DNA of 46,027 nt from positions 1-46,027 of the forward strand of contig LRSR01009055.1 in assembly GCA_001579985.1 (NCBI GenBank). Reading direction: 5' to 3'. The stretch is from Hypsibius dujardini. Taxonomy: Eukaryota > Tardigrada > Eutardigrada > Parachela > Hypsibiidae. The notes below the pieces were generated by a model that saw only the letters and a program-made list of their open reading frames with translations, was not told where the DNA came from and did no database searches. Position numbers and translations under genes: made by a program. How positions within the stretch are numbered: the first letter of the stretch is position 1; each line of letters begins with the position of its first letter. Positions 13,901 through 25,008 of this stretch are shown one piece after another.

Positions 13901-16900
13901 CATCGATTTTGGAAAGTCTCACTTCGTATGAATCTTTCATCTTCTCGGATAAAATCTGTCGGAAGGCCGCACGCGTGGAAGCGGGAAAGTTTAGAAGAGG
14001 GCGGAACGATTGCACCAGGCGCTTGTGCAGATGAGTGACATCTGCCGGCTGAGTGATGCAAAACAAAAATTCTGGACGCGGTTTTGGCAATCGCCTCTGG
14101 TTCGTTACTCACGATAATTGCTAAGGGTAGAGTTGCGAAATTGCATTTATTTGCCGCGTAATCTTCGGAGAACTTTTTCAATTGCCCTATCAAATCAACG
14201 ACGGACGGCCGGAGTTCCCGCGAAATGTCCCAACAGCGCCGCTGCATGTCGTCTAGTAGGGTAGGACAATTCTTCAGACGCTGAGGCCTTTCACCTACAA
14301 GCAAGCCCACCGAGGTCCGTGTGATTTACAAATCCATCAGATATTGTACTCGGGTTGTTTGTTTGTTAGTCTTGGCAGCTTTGCAAATATTCAGTGGTTT
14401 TTCTTGGGGGGTATTACTAGGTACGAATCTGTGGGATTTTGGTGGGCGTGTCGTTATCTGGAAGGCGACTATCCAGGCGCTGTCGCTTCAGTCATTACAT
14501 TGAGATACATTGGTACAGAGGCGGATTGAGGTGGGGCCGGAGAGGATGTTAAATTAGATGAGGTGGCACTGGTGATGGAATCGGTACCCGCCCCCGACCT
14601 GGCGAGGAGCAAGCTTCAATATGCAAACTCTTACTTATCCCCCCAGTCCTGCTACGTAAATCAGGTTGCACGTGGCGGAGTGGAGCAACGAGCAGAAGTC
14701 TGAGAGCGCCTCTAGTGGCGTTCACATTCATCCGTTTCAGCCCTGCTTCAGGTGGTTGGCGGCCCACAGTCCTACATCTGTTGCTTGCTAGACGTGGGAG
14801 TGATTGCCAAGAACAACTAAATATACTTAGAAACTGGAGGAAAAATAATCTGGGCCGGAGTGTACGGTCATATATTTTACATAATAAGGCTTGCCTCTCG
14901 CCAGGCTGCGGGGTGAGTATCAATCAGTGGTGGATTGACCGTTAGGCCGACCAGGCCGTTGCCCCCCTTCGCCGAGCTAGGAGTCAAATTTTTCAAGGCT
15001 TTTTATATACTGAAGCTAGCCTCACCCTTGCCGGGCGGGAGGGGGGGGGGGGTAAAAATGTCTTTGCCACCCCTTCCGAACCGACCTCAATCCGTCACTA
15101 ATACCTCCACTCGTCCTCACCTCATCTTTCCTTCACAATCCCACATCTGTTTGCTTGCGAGGCGTGAGACCCTTCGTTTGAAAAACTTATGGCTCCCTGT
15201 TGTAATAATGGACCTTACCATTCTTCACTTTGACCAGGAAATCATATTGAGTGGTCTGTCTTTGTCCACTGCAAATGTTTCCGACAGCGACGTCGCTCTT
15301 TTTCAAGTGAAAGTACGGTTCCCTGTCAAATGACACAGGCGTTAGCCAAAGATCCAGGAAACTGTGTGTAGAACAAACGAATCATTTAACCTGCAGCTCA
15401 ATATTTCCCAGATAATTACACCTAAGGAGAAGATGTCGCTCTTGTTTGAGTACTTGCTGATTTCTGAAATTGGAAAAAAGAGTATTTAACTAATGTTTTT
15501 GCAGACGTTTGCTGGTCATTTCTCTCAACCTCAATTTTGTTTTGATTGGGAATTGAGTAGGCCAGGCAAGCGTTTCTATAATGCCACTGAGCTCTCTTAC
15601 TTGTCCGAAAAGGCGCAAGTGTGAATTGTCCACTCTCCTCGGTGCCTTCGACCACCTCAGGAGCCATATACTCGAATGTACCCTACAAAGTAACACCCCC
15701 AACCATTTATACATATTTTCGGGTTCCTTCATGCATTCTCTATCGCACACTCAATACCATATTTGCCGTTAGGGCAATAGTGGTCGAGGCGCAGTCAGTG
15801 GCAGCTCCCAGATCGCATATTTTACAGTCATTGAAGTTGTTGAACAGAAGAATGCTTAAAAATACATAAATACTGGCACACATTCTTGGATTTTTCATTA
15901 CCTGACAATGTTATAGGCAGGGCTAGTCATATTTACTTCTTTGGATTCAGGTCCCGATGAACGATGTCAAGCAGGTGAATTTGACTGACTCCTGCGAAGA
16001 TGTCTTCCATCCACCTAGCAAACGACCAGGATTGGACTACTACAGTAATAAACTCCATCGAAATAAACAAAGATCAGTCAAACGACAAAACAACTAACTT
16101 TTTAACTCGCGTCCAAGTATAATCTTTCCGAGGTTCGCCATGAATATCTACAATATCAAGGTACCAAGGTTTGTGGGTGTCGATGAGTCCAACAAAGATG
16201 ATACGAGAAGACGCTTTTGCCAAGCAGATATCCGAGTCTCGGTCTTGAGAGAGCCAACCCAAGGCTCGCTTCGTGATTCTTACAGCTTTTTAGTGAACCA
16301 TTGTCGGCATATTCCATCACGAGGCACATCTCTCCAGGGTGTGAATAGTAACCAATGAGCCGGACAACATTTGGACAAGTCGACTGACCGTCGTCACGTC
16401 GCTTCGTTGCCCTAACCAGATTTCGAGTCTGGCCGGACAAATGAAAGATGGATGAGACCAATCACACAACTTTAGCGACTTAACAGGGCTTTCCAGGTGG
16501 GTGGGGATAGTTTTTCGGACGCAGTTGTTTCTCTCACTCGGGAAAGTTACGGGATTTGACCTCCAGATCGGAATGGTTTTTTCCACAAATGCCTGTCCAT
16601 ATATCATGATTTAACATTGGGGTCTCGGGGTTGCAATCACATCCGCGGTTTCAGAAAAAAATTAACGAAAAAAAACTCCCGTACCACTTACGTGGTATCG
16701 CCCGGGGCTTGATTGATTGATTCATCAGCCATGTTTCCGAAGTTTCAATTTATTCATCCTAACCACTGTAAAAATATCGTTTTTTGGAAAACGTTTGATT
16801 CTACGATTTTTGACACTTATCCACTCCAAATTCAATTTTAAATCGATTGGCATCAGCAGAGTATTTTTTGGATGCCAGGGGGCGGAACTACGGGTAATTT

Positions 16901-18458
16901 CTGCAAAGTCACTCGGAAGCCTAGATTGAAACTAGCCCATATCTCTGCCCCCCCCCCCCGGGCATCCAAAAAATACTCTACTGATGCCAATCAATTTCAA
17001 GTCTAATTTGAAGTGGACGGTGTCAAAAATCGTGGAATCAAACGTTTTCCAAAAAACGATATTTTTACAGTGGTTAGGATGAATAAATTGAAACTTCGGA
17101 AACATGACTGATGAATCAATCAATCAAGCCCCGGGCAATAGCACAAAAGTGGTACGGGAGTTTTTTTCTTCCTTATTTTTTTCTGAAACCGCGGATGTGA
17201 TCGCAGCCCCGAGACCCCAATTTTACATCATGATATATAGACAGGTATTTGTGAAAAAGAAACTATTCCGATCTGGCGGTCAAATCCCGTAACGTTTCCT
17301 GGTCAGTAAGAATAGTGTCGAGATAATCATTTACAAATTATTTATAACTATTTATTAGCCGAGTCGGTTGCCACCCCCCCCCACCGTTAGGCCTCTGCAA
17401 TGGTAATCCAACGAGGATTTTTACCTCTCTCCAATACAGTTCTCCTTGATCAGAATTTGTCTGGGCAGCCTCGCGAATTACTTTCACCGCAACCGTATCT
17501 CCACGATAAGTTCCTGTGCGAGTAAATGTTTTTAATTGGCCGCTATGTAATTTGACGGTCCAACTTAGAGCGATTTTAAGAGATGGACTTCACAACGTCT
17601 CCAATTTTTTTATTAAAGGAGTTCAATAATAATGGTGATTTATAAAATTTATTTCAACGTCAAATCTCCGAGAACGTTTTTTTGGCGAAATTTTAAAGTA
17701 AGAAAAATACTGGAAGATTCCATTTTTCTTGATTTTCAACATAAAAGTGGCGATTTATCGAAACGCCATAGTCACAATAATTTGACACGATCCCATCCTA
17801 ATTTTAATTTGGAACCGACTGGTATCAGCCAAATATTTTTCGGATGTAAGGGGGGCGGAGCTATGAGCAGTTGTTTAAAAGGACCGAAATTCCAACGAAA
17901 TTCCAACGAAACTTTCCAGACTTGGCATATAGTTTCGTCCCCCTTGTATCAGAAAAAACTATTTGACTTTGCCAATCGATTCCAAATTAAATTTGAGATG
18001 GCGTAATGTCAAAATAATGGTATTTGTTGCATTTCCATAAATCCGCATTTTTACAGTGAACATAAAAAATGGACACTTCAATGTTTTCCAACTTTGAAAT
18101 TTTGCCGAAAAACGTTCTCTGAGATTCGTCAATGAAAAACAGTTTGTAATCATCAATAATAATGAAATTATTTAATAAAATAAATTGGAGACGGTTTGAA
18201 ATCCGTCTCGGAACATCGCTTAAGTAAGGGCTATCAATACTCGTACCTTGACAAACATATCCGAACCCGCCTACACCAATAAACTATAAAAGACAATAAG
18301 TGATTCAAGAATTTTTCAATCGAAAAATTCCAAAAAAGACGAAAGTTTCATTGCTTGTAAATTCCGTCCCCGAAGTTACCGCCACTTACACGACCGATAG
18401 TAATATCGTTAGCGTCCAAGAGAGCCTCCTGTTCGTCTTCGGAAAGTGAAGCCGACAT
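10956..18458 (-). CDS. TAK1-like (possible pseudo)kinase with shorter HEAT-like C-terminal region, paralogue of the gene at 123-9716
   Basis: Complete model of 17 exons: 18390-18458, 18247-18283, 17425-17513, 16284 to about 16401, 16099-16147, 15937-16014, 15758-15854, 15601-15682, 15391-15463, 15219-15268, 14113-14294, 13923-14048, 13470-13857, 12623-12750, 11324-11851, 11103-11255, 10956-11033; about 774 residues, all phases closed. The acceptor of exon 4 is uncertain (16401 or 16383; both keep frame). Seen: glycine loop IGVGGFGYV, VAVK, CPNVVRLIGYY, VMEYADNGSLK, then HRDLNPKN and CDLGAATD where active kinases have HRDLK and DFG, then GTFEYMAPE and KSDIFSLG. The KICDLGAATD stretch resembles KICDFGTACD of TAK1. 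Exons 2 and 6 have exactly the same lengths (37 and 78 nt) as in the downstream neighbour and intron positions match, so the two are tandem duplicates. The C-terminal exon 11324-11851 is the counterpart of 123-659 (shared VHELKLGALGLL-type motif). Introns 2 and 3 carry foldback elements. Catalytic activity is doubtful. Confidence 0.83.
11870..12545 (-). mobile_element. Non-autonomous TA-flanked element, copy 2 (inverted, one end lost)
   Basis: It aligns along nearly its whole length to the reverse complement of 4390-5112, for example the shared stretch around GAACTCGCCCGCC (complement near 12378). One end is intact (TATAGGGGTTCGCCATTTAC at about 11871). The other stops matching after GTGTAAAT near 12545. 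It lies in intron 14 of the complete kinase paralogue. The copies differ by many substitutions, so the insertions are old. Confidence 0.6.
16541..17299. mobile_element. Foldback element A (long terminal inverted repeats) in intron 3 of kinase gene 2
   Basis: The left arm (about 16541-16890) and right arm (about 16950-17299) are inverted repeats of about 340 bp around a short centre with a C-run at 16948-16960. Landmarks: GTTACGGGATTTGACC at the left end and its complement at 17277-17294; CTTGATTGATTGATTCATCA near 16708 and its complement near 17110. There is no transposase frame. Related copies lie at 20433-20612, 35039-35262 and 43672-44110. It fits a MITE or foldback transposon; the family is unknown. 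Confidence 0.8.
17590..18200. mobile_element. Diverged foldback element B in intron 2 of kinase gene 2
   Basis: Two inverted arms of about 250 bp (about 17590-17850 and 17945-18200). For example GAGAACGTTTTTTTGGCGAA near 17671 matches the complement of 18101-18121, and GGTATCAGCCAAATA has a partner near 17965. Its centre (ATTTTTCGGATGTAAGGGGG) resembles the centre of element A (TTTTTTGGATGCCAGGGGG), so the two are probably distant relatives. A perfect hairpin, GAGACGG...CCGTCTC, sits just outside at 18190-18211. Confidence 0.65.
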
Positions 18459-19691
18459 TTTGCCCCAAACAAAAGTACCAGGACGTTCCGAGCAGGAGAT
18501 GTGTGAAGAATTACCAGTACAAGCTGAGGAAATCAAAGCACACCGGGGCACATCATTACCAACAAATTTCGATTTAGTCGATCACGGTACAGTGCGGCTT
18601 CAGAATTAGTAAATTGGTTTATCGGTAAGGCGTCCAACAGGCCTCAGCATGCTGGCTATGTGCTCGGGTATAATCGAGCAGTCGGAGAGAATTTACCTGT
18701 GGCAGGGCCTCGACGCATACTTATCCTATAAGTGCTGAAGTTCAGTTTACATTGTAATTTGGCGTGGCGTGAGTCCTCTCTTCAAACGAAAAATCGGCGA
18801 TGCAGAAAATGCTGGAGCTTACCCTAATGACTATACCTACGCGGCAAGAGGCTTGTTTCGACTGTCATTTAACTTTTTTTAGTTGAATAAAAAAACTAAT
18901 CTAAAAAATTAGTTACTAAGGATTTAGGTGGGGAAACTAAAATGAGTCAACTAATTTTGACTATAATTAGACTAGAAGCTTTATCTACTAAATAATTAAA
19001 CTAAAACGTTAGTTTTTTATTTGATTGTTTTAGTTGATTAAAAAACGAATTAGTTGACAAAGTTTCGTTTTTGCTATTCCGATGTTAAGGGGAACTAATC
19101 ACTTTGAAAATTCTAAATGTAATCCATGATAAATTGGTACGATCGTTCCGGATGTCTCACAAAAGTTATTTTTTGTTCAAAAAAATTTATATTTTATCAA
19201 GATGCAAACATGAATAAGCAAAAATGTACCCCCCCCCTCCCTTGTACAATCACAATGAATCCACGTGTCATTTTGAGTACATTTTTCTCGCTCGCAGAAA
19301 GTTTCAGCAACACGCAATGGTAAAACACATGTTCTGCAGGACTCCCGTTATGTTTTCCCATTGAAATTTGAAGTCATGTAATCAAATTTAGGCTATTTGT
19401 TTCTCGACGACGCATCTCAAGGCTGGCCCCAAGAACTCGAAAAAATGAAGTTCAATCCATCTCAAAATTTAAGTTTATGAGATTTGGTTTGAAATGGGTA
19501 GTGGGAGAGCAAAACTTTGACATCAGGGGTCCACGTCTTTCAAATATCCAACATACAAACAAAACTTGACTTTGTAAAATATGTTTAAAAATTTCAAGTT
19601 GTTTAACATTTTTGGTGCGCGGGAGAAAAACACTGGGAATCCCATGTGGCTTTGTTGTGCTTCTAAATAACCAAAATTTTGTTAGTTCATC
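18459..19691. other. Intergenic region upstream of kinase gene 2
   Basis: No coding exon is visible. It holds an AACTAA/TTAGTT-rich tract at about 18873-19060 and a C-run at 19229-19238. The kinase promoter should lie at its left end, but no clear motif is seen. Confidence 0.5.
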
Positions 19692-19852
19692 TTAAGGTCT
19701 TGATGTGGCGGAAGAGTCGTTGCTGAAGAATGGCTTGGACGACGGCATGCCGAACGGGTTAAAACACTGAGATAAACCCTTGGGCAACAGCTGTACCAGC
19801 TTGAAATAACCCGTTTTATTGTCACAATCCGGTACAATGGCACCCTGCGATC
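19692..19852 (-). pseudogene. Lone final exon of a thyroglobulin type-1-like gene
   Basis: An acceptor (TTGCAG) at 19853-19858 opens a phase-1 exon with VPDCDNKTGYFKLVQLLPKG followed by LSQCFNPFGMP and a TAA stop. This matches the second module (VPRCDEKTGRFKALQFYPNG) of the intact neighbours at 27370-28423 and 23600-25008. I find no first-module exon or signal-peptide exon upstream to 21300, so it is probably a relic, unless distant exons exist. Confidence 0.55.
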
Positions 19853-20432
19853 CTGCAATTTGCATTATCATTCAAACAAATAATTTTATGCAAACCCCTT
19901 GATTTGCACGAGGGTTCCATAGCTTTATGTTTTATTAAACCTGCTTATACTTCAAGTGTCAGTTGAAAAGGTTAAATCGCAATTTTTTGGCAAGGAATTT
20001 TTGCAGAAATGTTCAGTTAAGAAAAACAGTTTTACAATATCTAGAATAATTTTTAGGAATAACCTTCCACGTCATAAGTGAATCAGATTTTGCAAGATTC
20101 TGTTTTTTTTAAACTTAATTCCTCACTGCAATAGGGACTCATGACTATGCTTCATCCAAGGCACTCTTTCGCCCACACGCAAACATCGTGAAAAAATTAA
20201 ATTCAAAAAGAGAACAGTGGCGCCACCAACACGGTCCGAATACTGATTATTGCTGCAGCGCTGTTTAGGCTATCTTTTTTTCGGATTTGTTCACCAGTGT
20301 TTTGTTTCCCTCTTGAACAATATTTTAAATTAAATGTTGATTTATTGTTTGAGTTTGAAGGATTTTAGTAAAATATACAAATGAGTTTGCGCTATGGAAA
20401 ATATTGATCGAGATAAAAATATTTGAAACTTG

Positions 20433-20612
20433 CTGATGAATCAATCAATCAAGCCTAGGCCCGTATTACAAAGTGGCGCGAGAAGTTCTTTTCTTCTTTA
20501 TTTTATTCTGAAACCGCAGATTTGATTTCCAGTTGGAATCCTTAACGTAAAATCATGATATATGGACAGATATTTGTGAGAAAAAAACACCCCCGCCGAT
20601 CGGGAGGGAAAC
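20433..20612. mobile_element. Fragment of foldback element A
   Basis: It matches the right arm of the element at 16541-17299, from GATGAATCAATCAATCAAGC through ATCATGATATATGGACAG to the CCGATCGGGAGG end. Only one arm is present. Confidence 0.65.
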
Positions 20613-21300
20613 ATCTCCGGTCTTGCCCAAGTAAGTTAAAAAGCACCACCAACAACTTTTGTGGCGATGATTCAGATTTCCGTGATGTAGTTTAAGGCCT
20701 TCGTCTGGTTGAAGGGTCTCCAACGCGAGTGGACGCATGGGCGTAATTTTTAATTCAAGTCAAAGTCAATATTCATAGTCTTAAGCTTCGACCGAAAAAT
20801 GTGAGATGAAACAAAAAATAAATAAAAAGGGTCATTTAACGAATCGCACCCAAGAAAAAAATTGCTGTAGGTTTAATTGTCTCTGAACAGAAATTCAGGG
20901 AAGGATACCTTCTCAACGCTGCGAAACTACCGAAATAAGAATTGCAAAGAAAGCTTGCATAGAATACAGAGCGAGGGAGATAGAGAAAAAAAACAATGTT
21001 CCCAAAAAGGAACAAAGCTCTTAAAAAGACACAGAACAACAACTTCTTGAAACTGTTTTGTTTAAACTGACGGCAAGAGCAAAAAATGAACAGAATGAAC
21101 CAAGACAGGATGGTCAAGTTCTGCTTGTCGAAAAGGGTGTTTGTCGTAAAGTTTTATCAGCGAGCCATCGAAATGTGCACGCCAAAAATCAAGGGCTGCG
21201 ATTGGTCTATTCGTATTTTTCGATTGTTGAAAGCTCGGCTGTCTCACCGCTCAGTCAAATGTGATCAACGAATTTCCGAAATTCGCTGATCAATTTCCCT

Positions 21301-22725
21301 TTACAGCTTCAGTTGATCAGTTGCTAAAACTCGTTCATCAATTTTTTTATACAATTTATATCGATTGATGAAAAACTTTAATGACCGCGCAATGTCTCCA
21401 ATATAAAATAACATCGATGTTGAGTTACTCGTATTTTGAATCCTCATCAATCCGAGCCCTGACTGGGGCATAGTTCGGTTTTTTGTTGTATTTCTATCAG
21501 GACCCAGATCGGATGAAACGATGGCAGTTGCTGGGTCGCTAGCCGGAGTCGCTGTCAATGGGATCATCACAGCGAAACATGCAGCATCCGCTCCACCTTC
21601 CGCAAAGCCGTTATAAAAGACCGATGGCCATAAACTCGTCCCTCTCGGCAGGTAACACTGGAGCATTCCGTTGGGAAGTATCTGCGCCAACTCAAAATTG
21701 CCCATTTTCTCATTACATCGCGGAATCATCTCCCGTTGGTGACCTAGAACATATTGTTAAAAATTTCAAATGAGACTGTGTTAAAAAAAGTCGTTAGTAT
21801 TTTTTGAGAGGGAAAAAATATTGTAGTTTTCCACAAGCTTAGTTTATTAATTAATTAACAAAAATTATGCTGGTTAATAAAAAATAAATGGTTTTTAAAA
21901 ATACTGTCTCAAATTGTATTTATAAACATATTTGTGATCAGGCTTGTGTGGGTCGCTCGCCGACAGCAAACATGACTCAAAGAGGGGTACGATTGTCTCG
22001 GGGTTAATTTCAGGTCGTTGTCTGGGTTTTGGCAAGTCATTTGGGGCAAATTATATCGGGAAAAAATTGTAAATTTCATACGTACGATTTAGTGTGAAGA
22101 ATTAATAATAATGCTTTTTAGATTATCTTGATATAAAATTAATGAGCCATGGACGATATTTAACAACACGAAAAACGTAAATTTTTGTTAATACGCTCCT
22201 TTCTGCTTTCAAAAAGCAAGGATTCCTCTTAATTTTTTGTTTTACAATAAATCTCGAAAAATACACCTCGAAATAAATGAATAAAATTAAAATAAATAAA
22301 CCTGGAAGCTAAATTTATCTCGTCTTTCCAAATAACTTTCGATAAATGCGATACGGATACATCTATGCGTTCTCTGCCCCACTTGAGATGGCGATCCGGC
22401 GTTGCACGAAGCAGTCGCAGAAACACATCCCATCCTCGGTAACGTTAGTGCCGGTTGTTTTTGAAGGATCAAAAACAATTTCTCCAGTTCGAAGTGAAAC
22501 GCAGAACGACTAATTGTTTTGTCGTTTTTGAAGCTTCTTGTAGAGTCCTGCTTCATCGCACTGCAGTATCCACGTGTTCTGGTCCGGTGGCTCCGTTGTG
22601 TTTTCAAAACCAACACCTCCCCTTAAAATCTCCTTCGACTTGGAGGCATGGAATGGATCATGGAATGTCAAAAGCCCTGCACTGATTTTTTGATATTCCT
22701 CGCAGGTGTTTTTCGGCAATGGAGT
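21301..22725 (-). pseudogene. Thyroglobulin type-1-like gene with premature TAG
   Basis: The first-module exon (22383 to about 22725) encodes NTCEEYQ...TWILQCDEAGLYKKLQKRQNN, then TAG (22510-22512), then SFCVSLRTGEIVFDPSK and CDCFVQRR. Intact neighbours read RQNNETFCV here, so the TAG replaces a sense codon in frame. No good acceptor is visible at the upstream end of this exon. The second exon (21301-21743) opens in phase 1 with MIPRCNEKMGNFELAQILPN and carries a long unrelated C-terminal tail to a TAA stop. A possible signal-peptide exon is 23058-23123 (MRLTVLEYFNIFLLSGYS), but its end phase (0) does not match the phase 1 of its neighbours. Most likely a pseudogene; a sequencing error at the TAG would rescue only part of it. 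Confidence 0.55.
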
Positions 22726-23599
22726 TGCAATTAAACCGTCATCGAATAGAAATTAGTTTAAAATTTAACTTTTACTTGACGAATGATACACAACAAACAA
22801 AACTTAAAGCATATTTCAAACTAATTCAATGTCTAAGCTAAATCAAATTAGATTACTTATATTGAATTAATCTTGAGAATTTGGTTCAAAGAATTTAACA
22901 TTGCAATCATTACTTTAACAGATCTTGTAGAAAATCCAAAAATCCGGAATTCAATCTCAAATGAAATAAATTTCACTTTTCATTAAATATTCTGATGTGT
23001 TTTAAATGACGGCGGTGGACATATCTGCTAGCAGGAAAAGCCAATAGCCAGACTTACGTTGACCATATTTGAGTATCCGCTGAGAAGGAATATGTTAAAA
23101 TATTCCAAGACCGTTAAACGCATTCTGCAGCAGTTGTAAGTCTAGACAGTAAGTGAATTTTTGTAAGGAAAAATCGCACAGAAGCCACATGTTTAATAAC
23201 ACAGTAAATAATGAATGGTCAGTTACTGTGCAACTGATTTTTCAGAAACCGGTTTCCCTAGCCCGGAAATGACAAATGATCGAATTCCAAACTTATTTAA
23301 GTGAGTATTATTTCGTAAAAGCTTTTCGCCGTTTCTAATTTTTCGCGACTTGTGTTTATTTCATGAGATTTTCTTTTGTTGTTTTTTCCAGAAATACGTT
23401 TTCAGCTAGCACATTTATTTCCCGCGATTCCATTAAATCTAATCAAATAATTAACTTACAAATCGGATTTTCTATATTTTTTATATAACAGATCTAATTT
23501 TATACAACAGAACGATTTTACATACAACAGATTTCATAAACAACAGACGACCCGACTTTTTTTACTGCGAGTCTGATAATCTTCGAAATAAAAATAATT

Positions 23600-25008
23600 T
23601 CATGTATATTCTGAATCCTTATCGAGACGACCCCGGACAGAAGCCAGCAGATGTTCGACAGGACGAGTAATCGCACGCATGGGCGCCATGGTCACAAACT
23701 GGGTCCACTGGACGCAGGGATTTAGTCTTTCCATGGTGATGTTGTATACAAACTGATCGGAAATGGGTGCGCCAAAAAGCGTAAAACATTGAGCTAAACC
23801 GCCAGGCAAACGCTGCAGCGTATTGTAGAATCCCGTTTGTTCATCGCATGCCAAAATTTGTTGCGACGAGTCACCTGGCAAAATGACCAAATCATCTGAG
23901 ATTGGAATCTGAGCTGTATTCACAATTCAATCTCTTTAGAATAATACAAGGTATGAAATACAAAGTATGATATGTAATAACAATAAAAAGATAATATGGA
24001 GATTTAGGATTTTGACATTTAAAGATTAGAAAAAAAGATTGGAAAATTGAAAGATTTAAAAAGGGTTGGTAACTGTTGGTGACAGTAATCCTGCCCAGTT
24101 GGGCACGGTTACAACCCTTAAAAATACAACAGTAATGCAATTGTGCAATGCATAAGAAAGGCGTTTGCTTTGCTTTACTGTGGTGTGGAACTCGGAGACC
24201 CAGGCCAGAATTCTGACATAAATTTGGGCAAATTTCTCTCACCTGAAGCAGCTTCTCGCCGCTGCACGAAACACTGGCAAAACAGATGGTCCCTCGAGCT
24301 AGCATTGTGGCCCTGTGTCCTCGCTGTGTCATGGATGATCTCGCCCGTCTCCGGTAGGACACAGAAGGCCTCCCCATTTGTCCGTTTCTGCTTCATTTTA
24401 TACAGCCCATTCTCCTCACACTGCGGAATCCATTCCGATTGGTTTCCACGCTCCGTTGTTGCAGCACCTGATAACCCGGACTCATTCAGTGTCATTCCCT
24501 TGCGGAATGATGGCGAAGACCGAGGTGCAAGTGCTGCACTTCTATTCCGATGCTCCAAGCAAGTAATGTTCTGCCCTGGTGGAAGTGAAACTAAAAAGAA
24601 TTCACATTAACGAAAAAGGATGGCAAGACCAAACTAAACTAAAACTAAACTAAAAATTGTGACCAATTTGTTGGCTTTCTTTTTAATTGACTAAAAACAC
24701 TAAACTCAAAAGTCCAATCATTAAAAATATAACTGAGGAAAAAATAACAAAAGTAAAATTAGCCAGCTAAGTTTAACTAAAAATTGACTACACTTTTTAT
24801 TCATTAAAGTAAACTAAACTAATATCATTCGCAACTAATTTAAAAAAAATAATTAGTGGGCGAATTTTAGATTTTGCTATCCTTACTAGCTAGTAACCCA
24901 AAACGCGGCTTGAAAATAAGAAAAGGTAAACTCACTCGAACTACTGGAAAAGATTCCCGAGAAAGATAATATCACGACACTAAGAGGCAGAAAGTGTGGC
25001 TGTTCCAT
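23600..25008 (-). CDS. Secreted protein with two thyroglobulin type-1-like modules
   Basis: Three exons, 24936-25008, 24243-24590 and 23600-23913, joined at phase-1 introns, give 244 residues. Exon 1 encodes a signal peptide (MEQPHFLPLSVVILSFSGIF). Exon 2 holds the first module: Cys in NITCLEH, then WIPQCEENGLYKMKQKRTNG, FCVLPETGEI and FCQCFVQRR. Exon 3 holds the second: ILACDEQTGFYNTLQRLPGG, AQCFTLFGAP, and a tail ending RGRLDKDSEYT. The P-x-C-[DE]-x2-G-x-[YF]-x3-Q pattern and CV-x3-TGEI follow thyroglobulin type-1 domains. The usual QC and CWCV motifs are degenerate, so the family call is moderate. Some proteins with such domains inhibit cysteine proteases; whether this one does cannot be told. 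It is likely exported from the cell. Confidence 0.75.

Noticed and set aside
16717-17123. Mirror-image open frames around 16.7-17.1 kb
   Set aside because: They are the two arms of foldback element A read in opposite directions.
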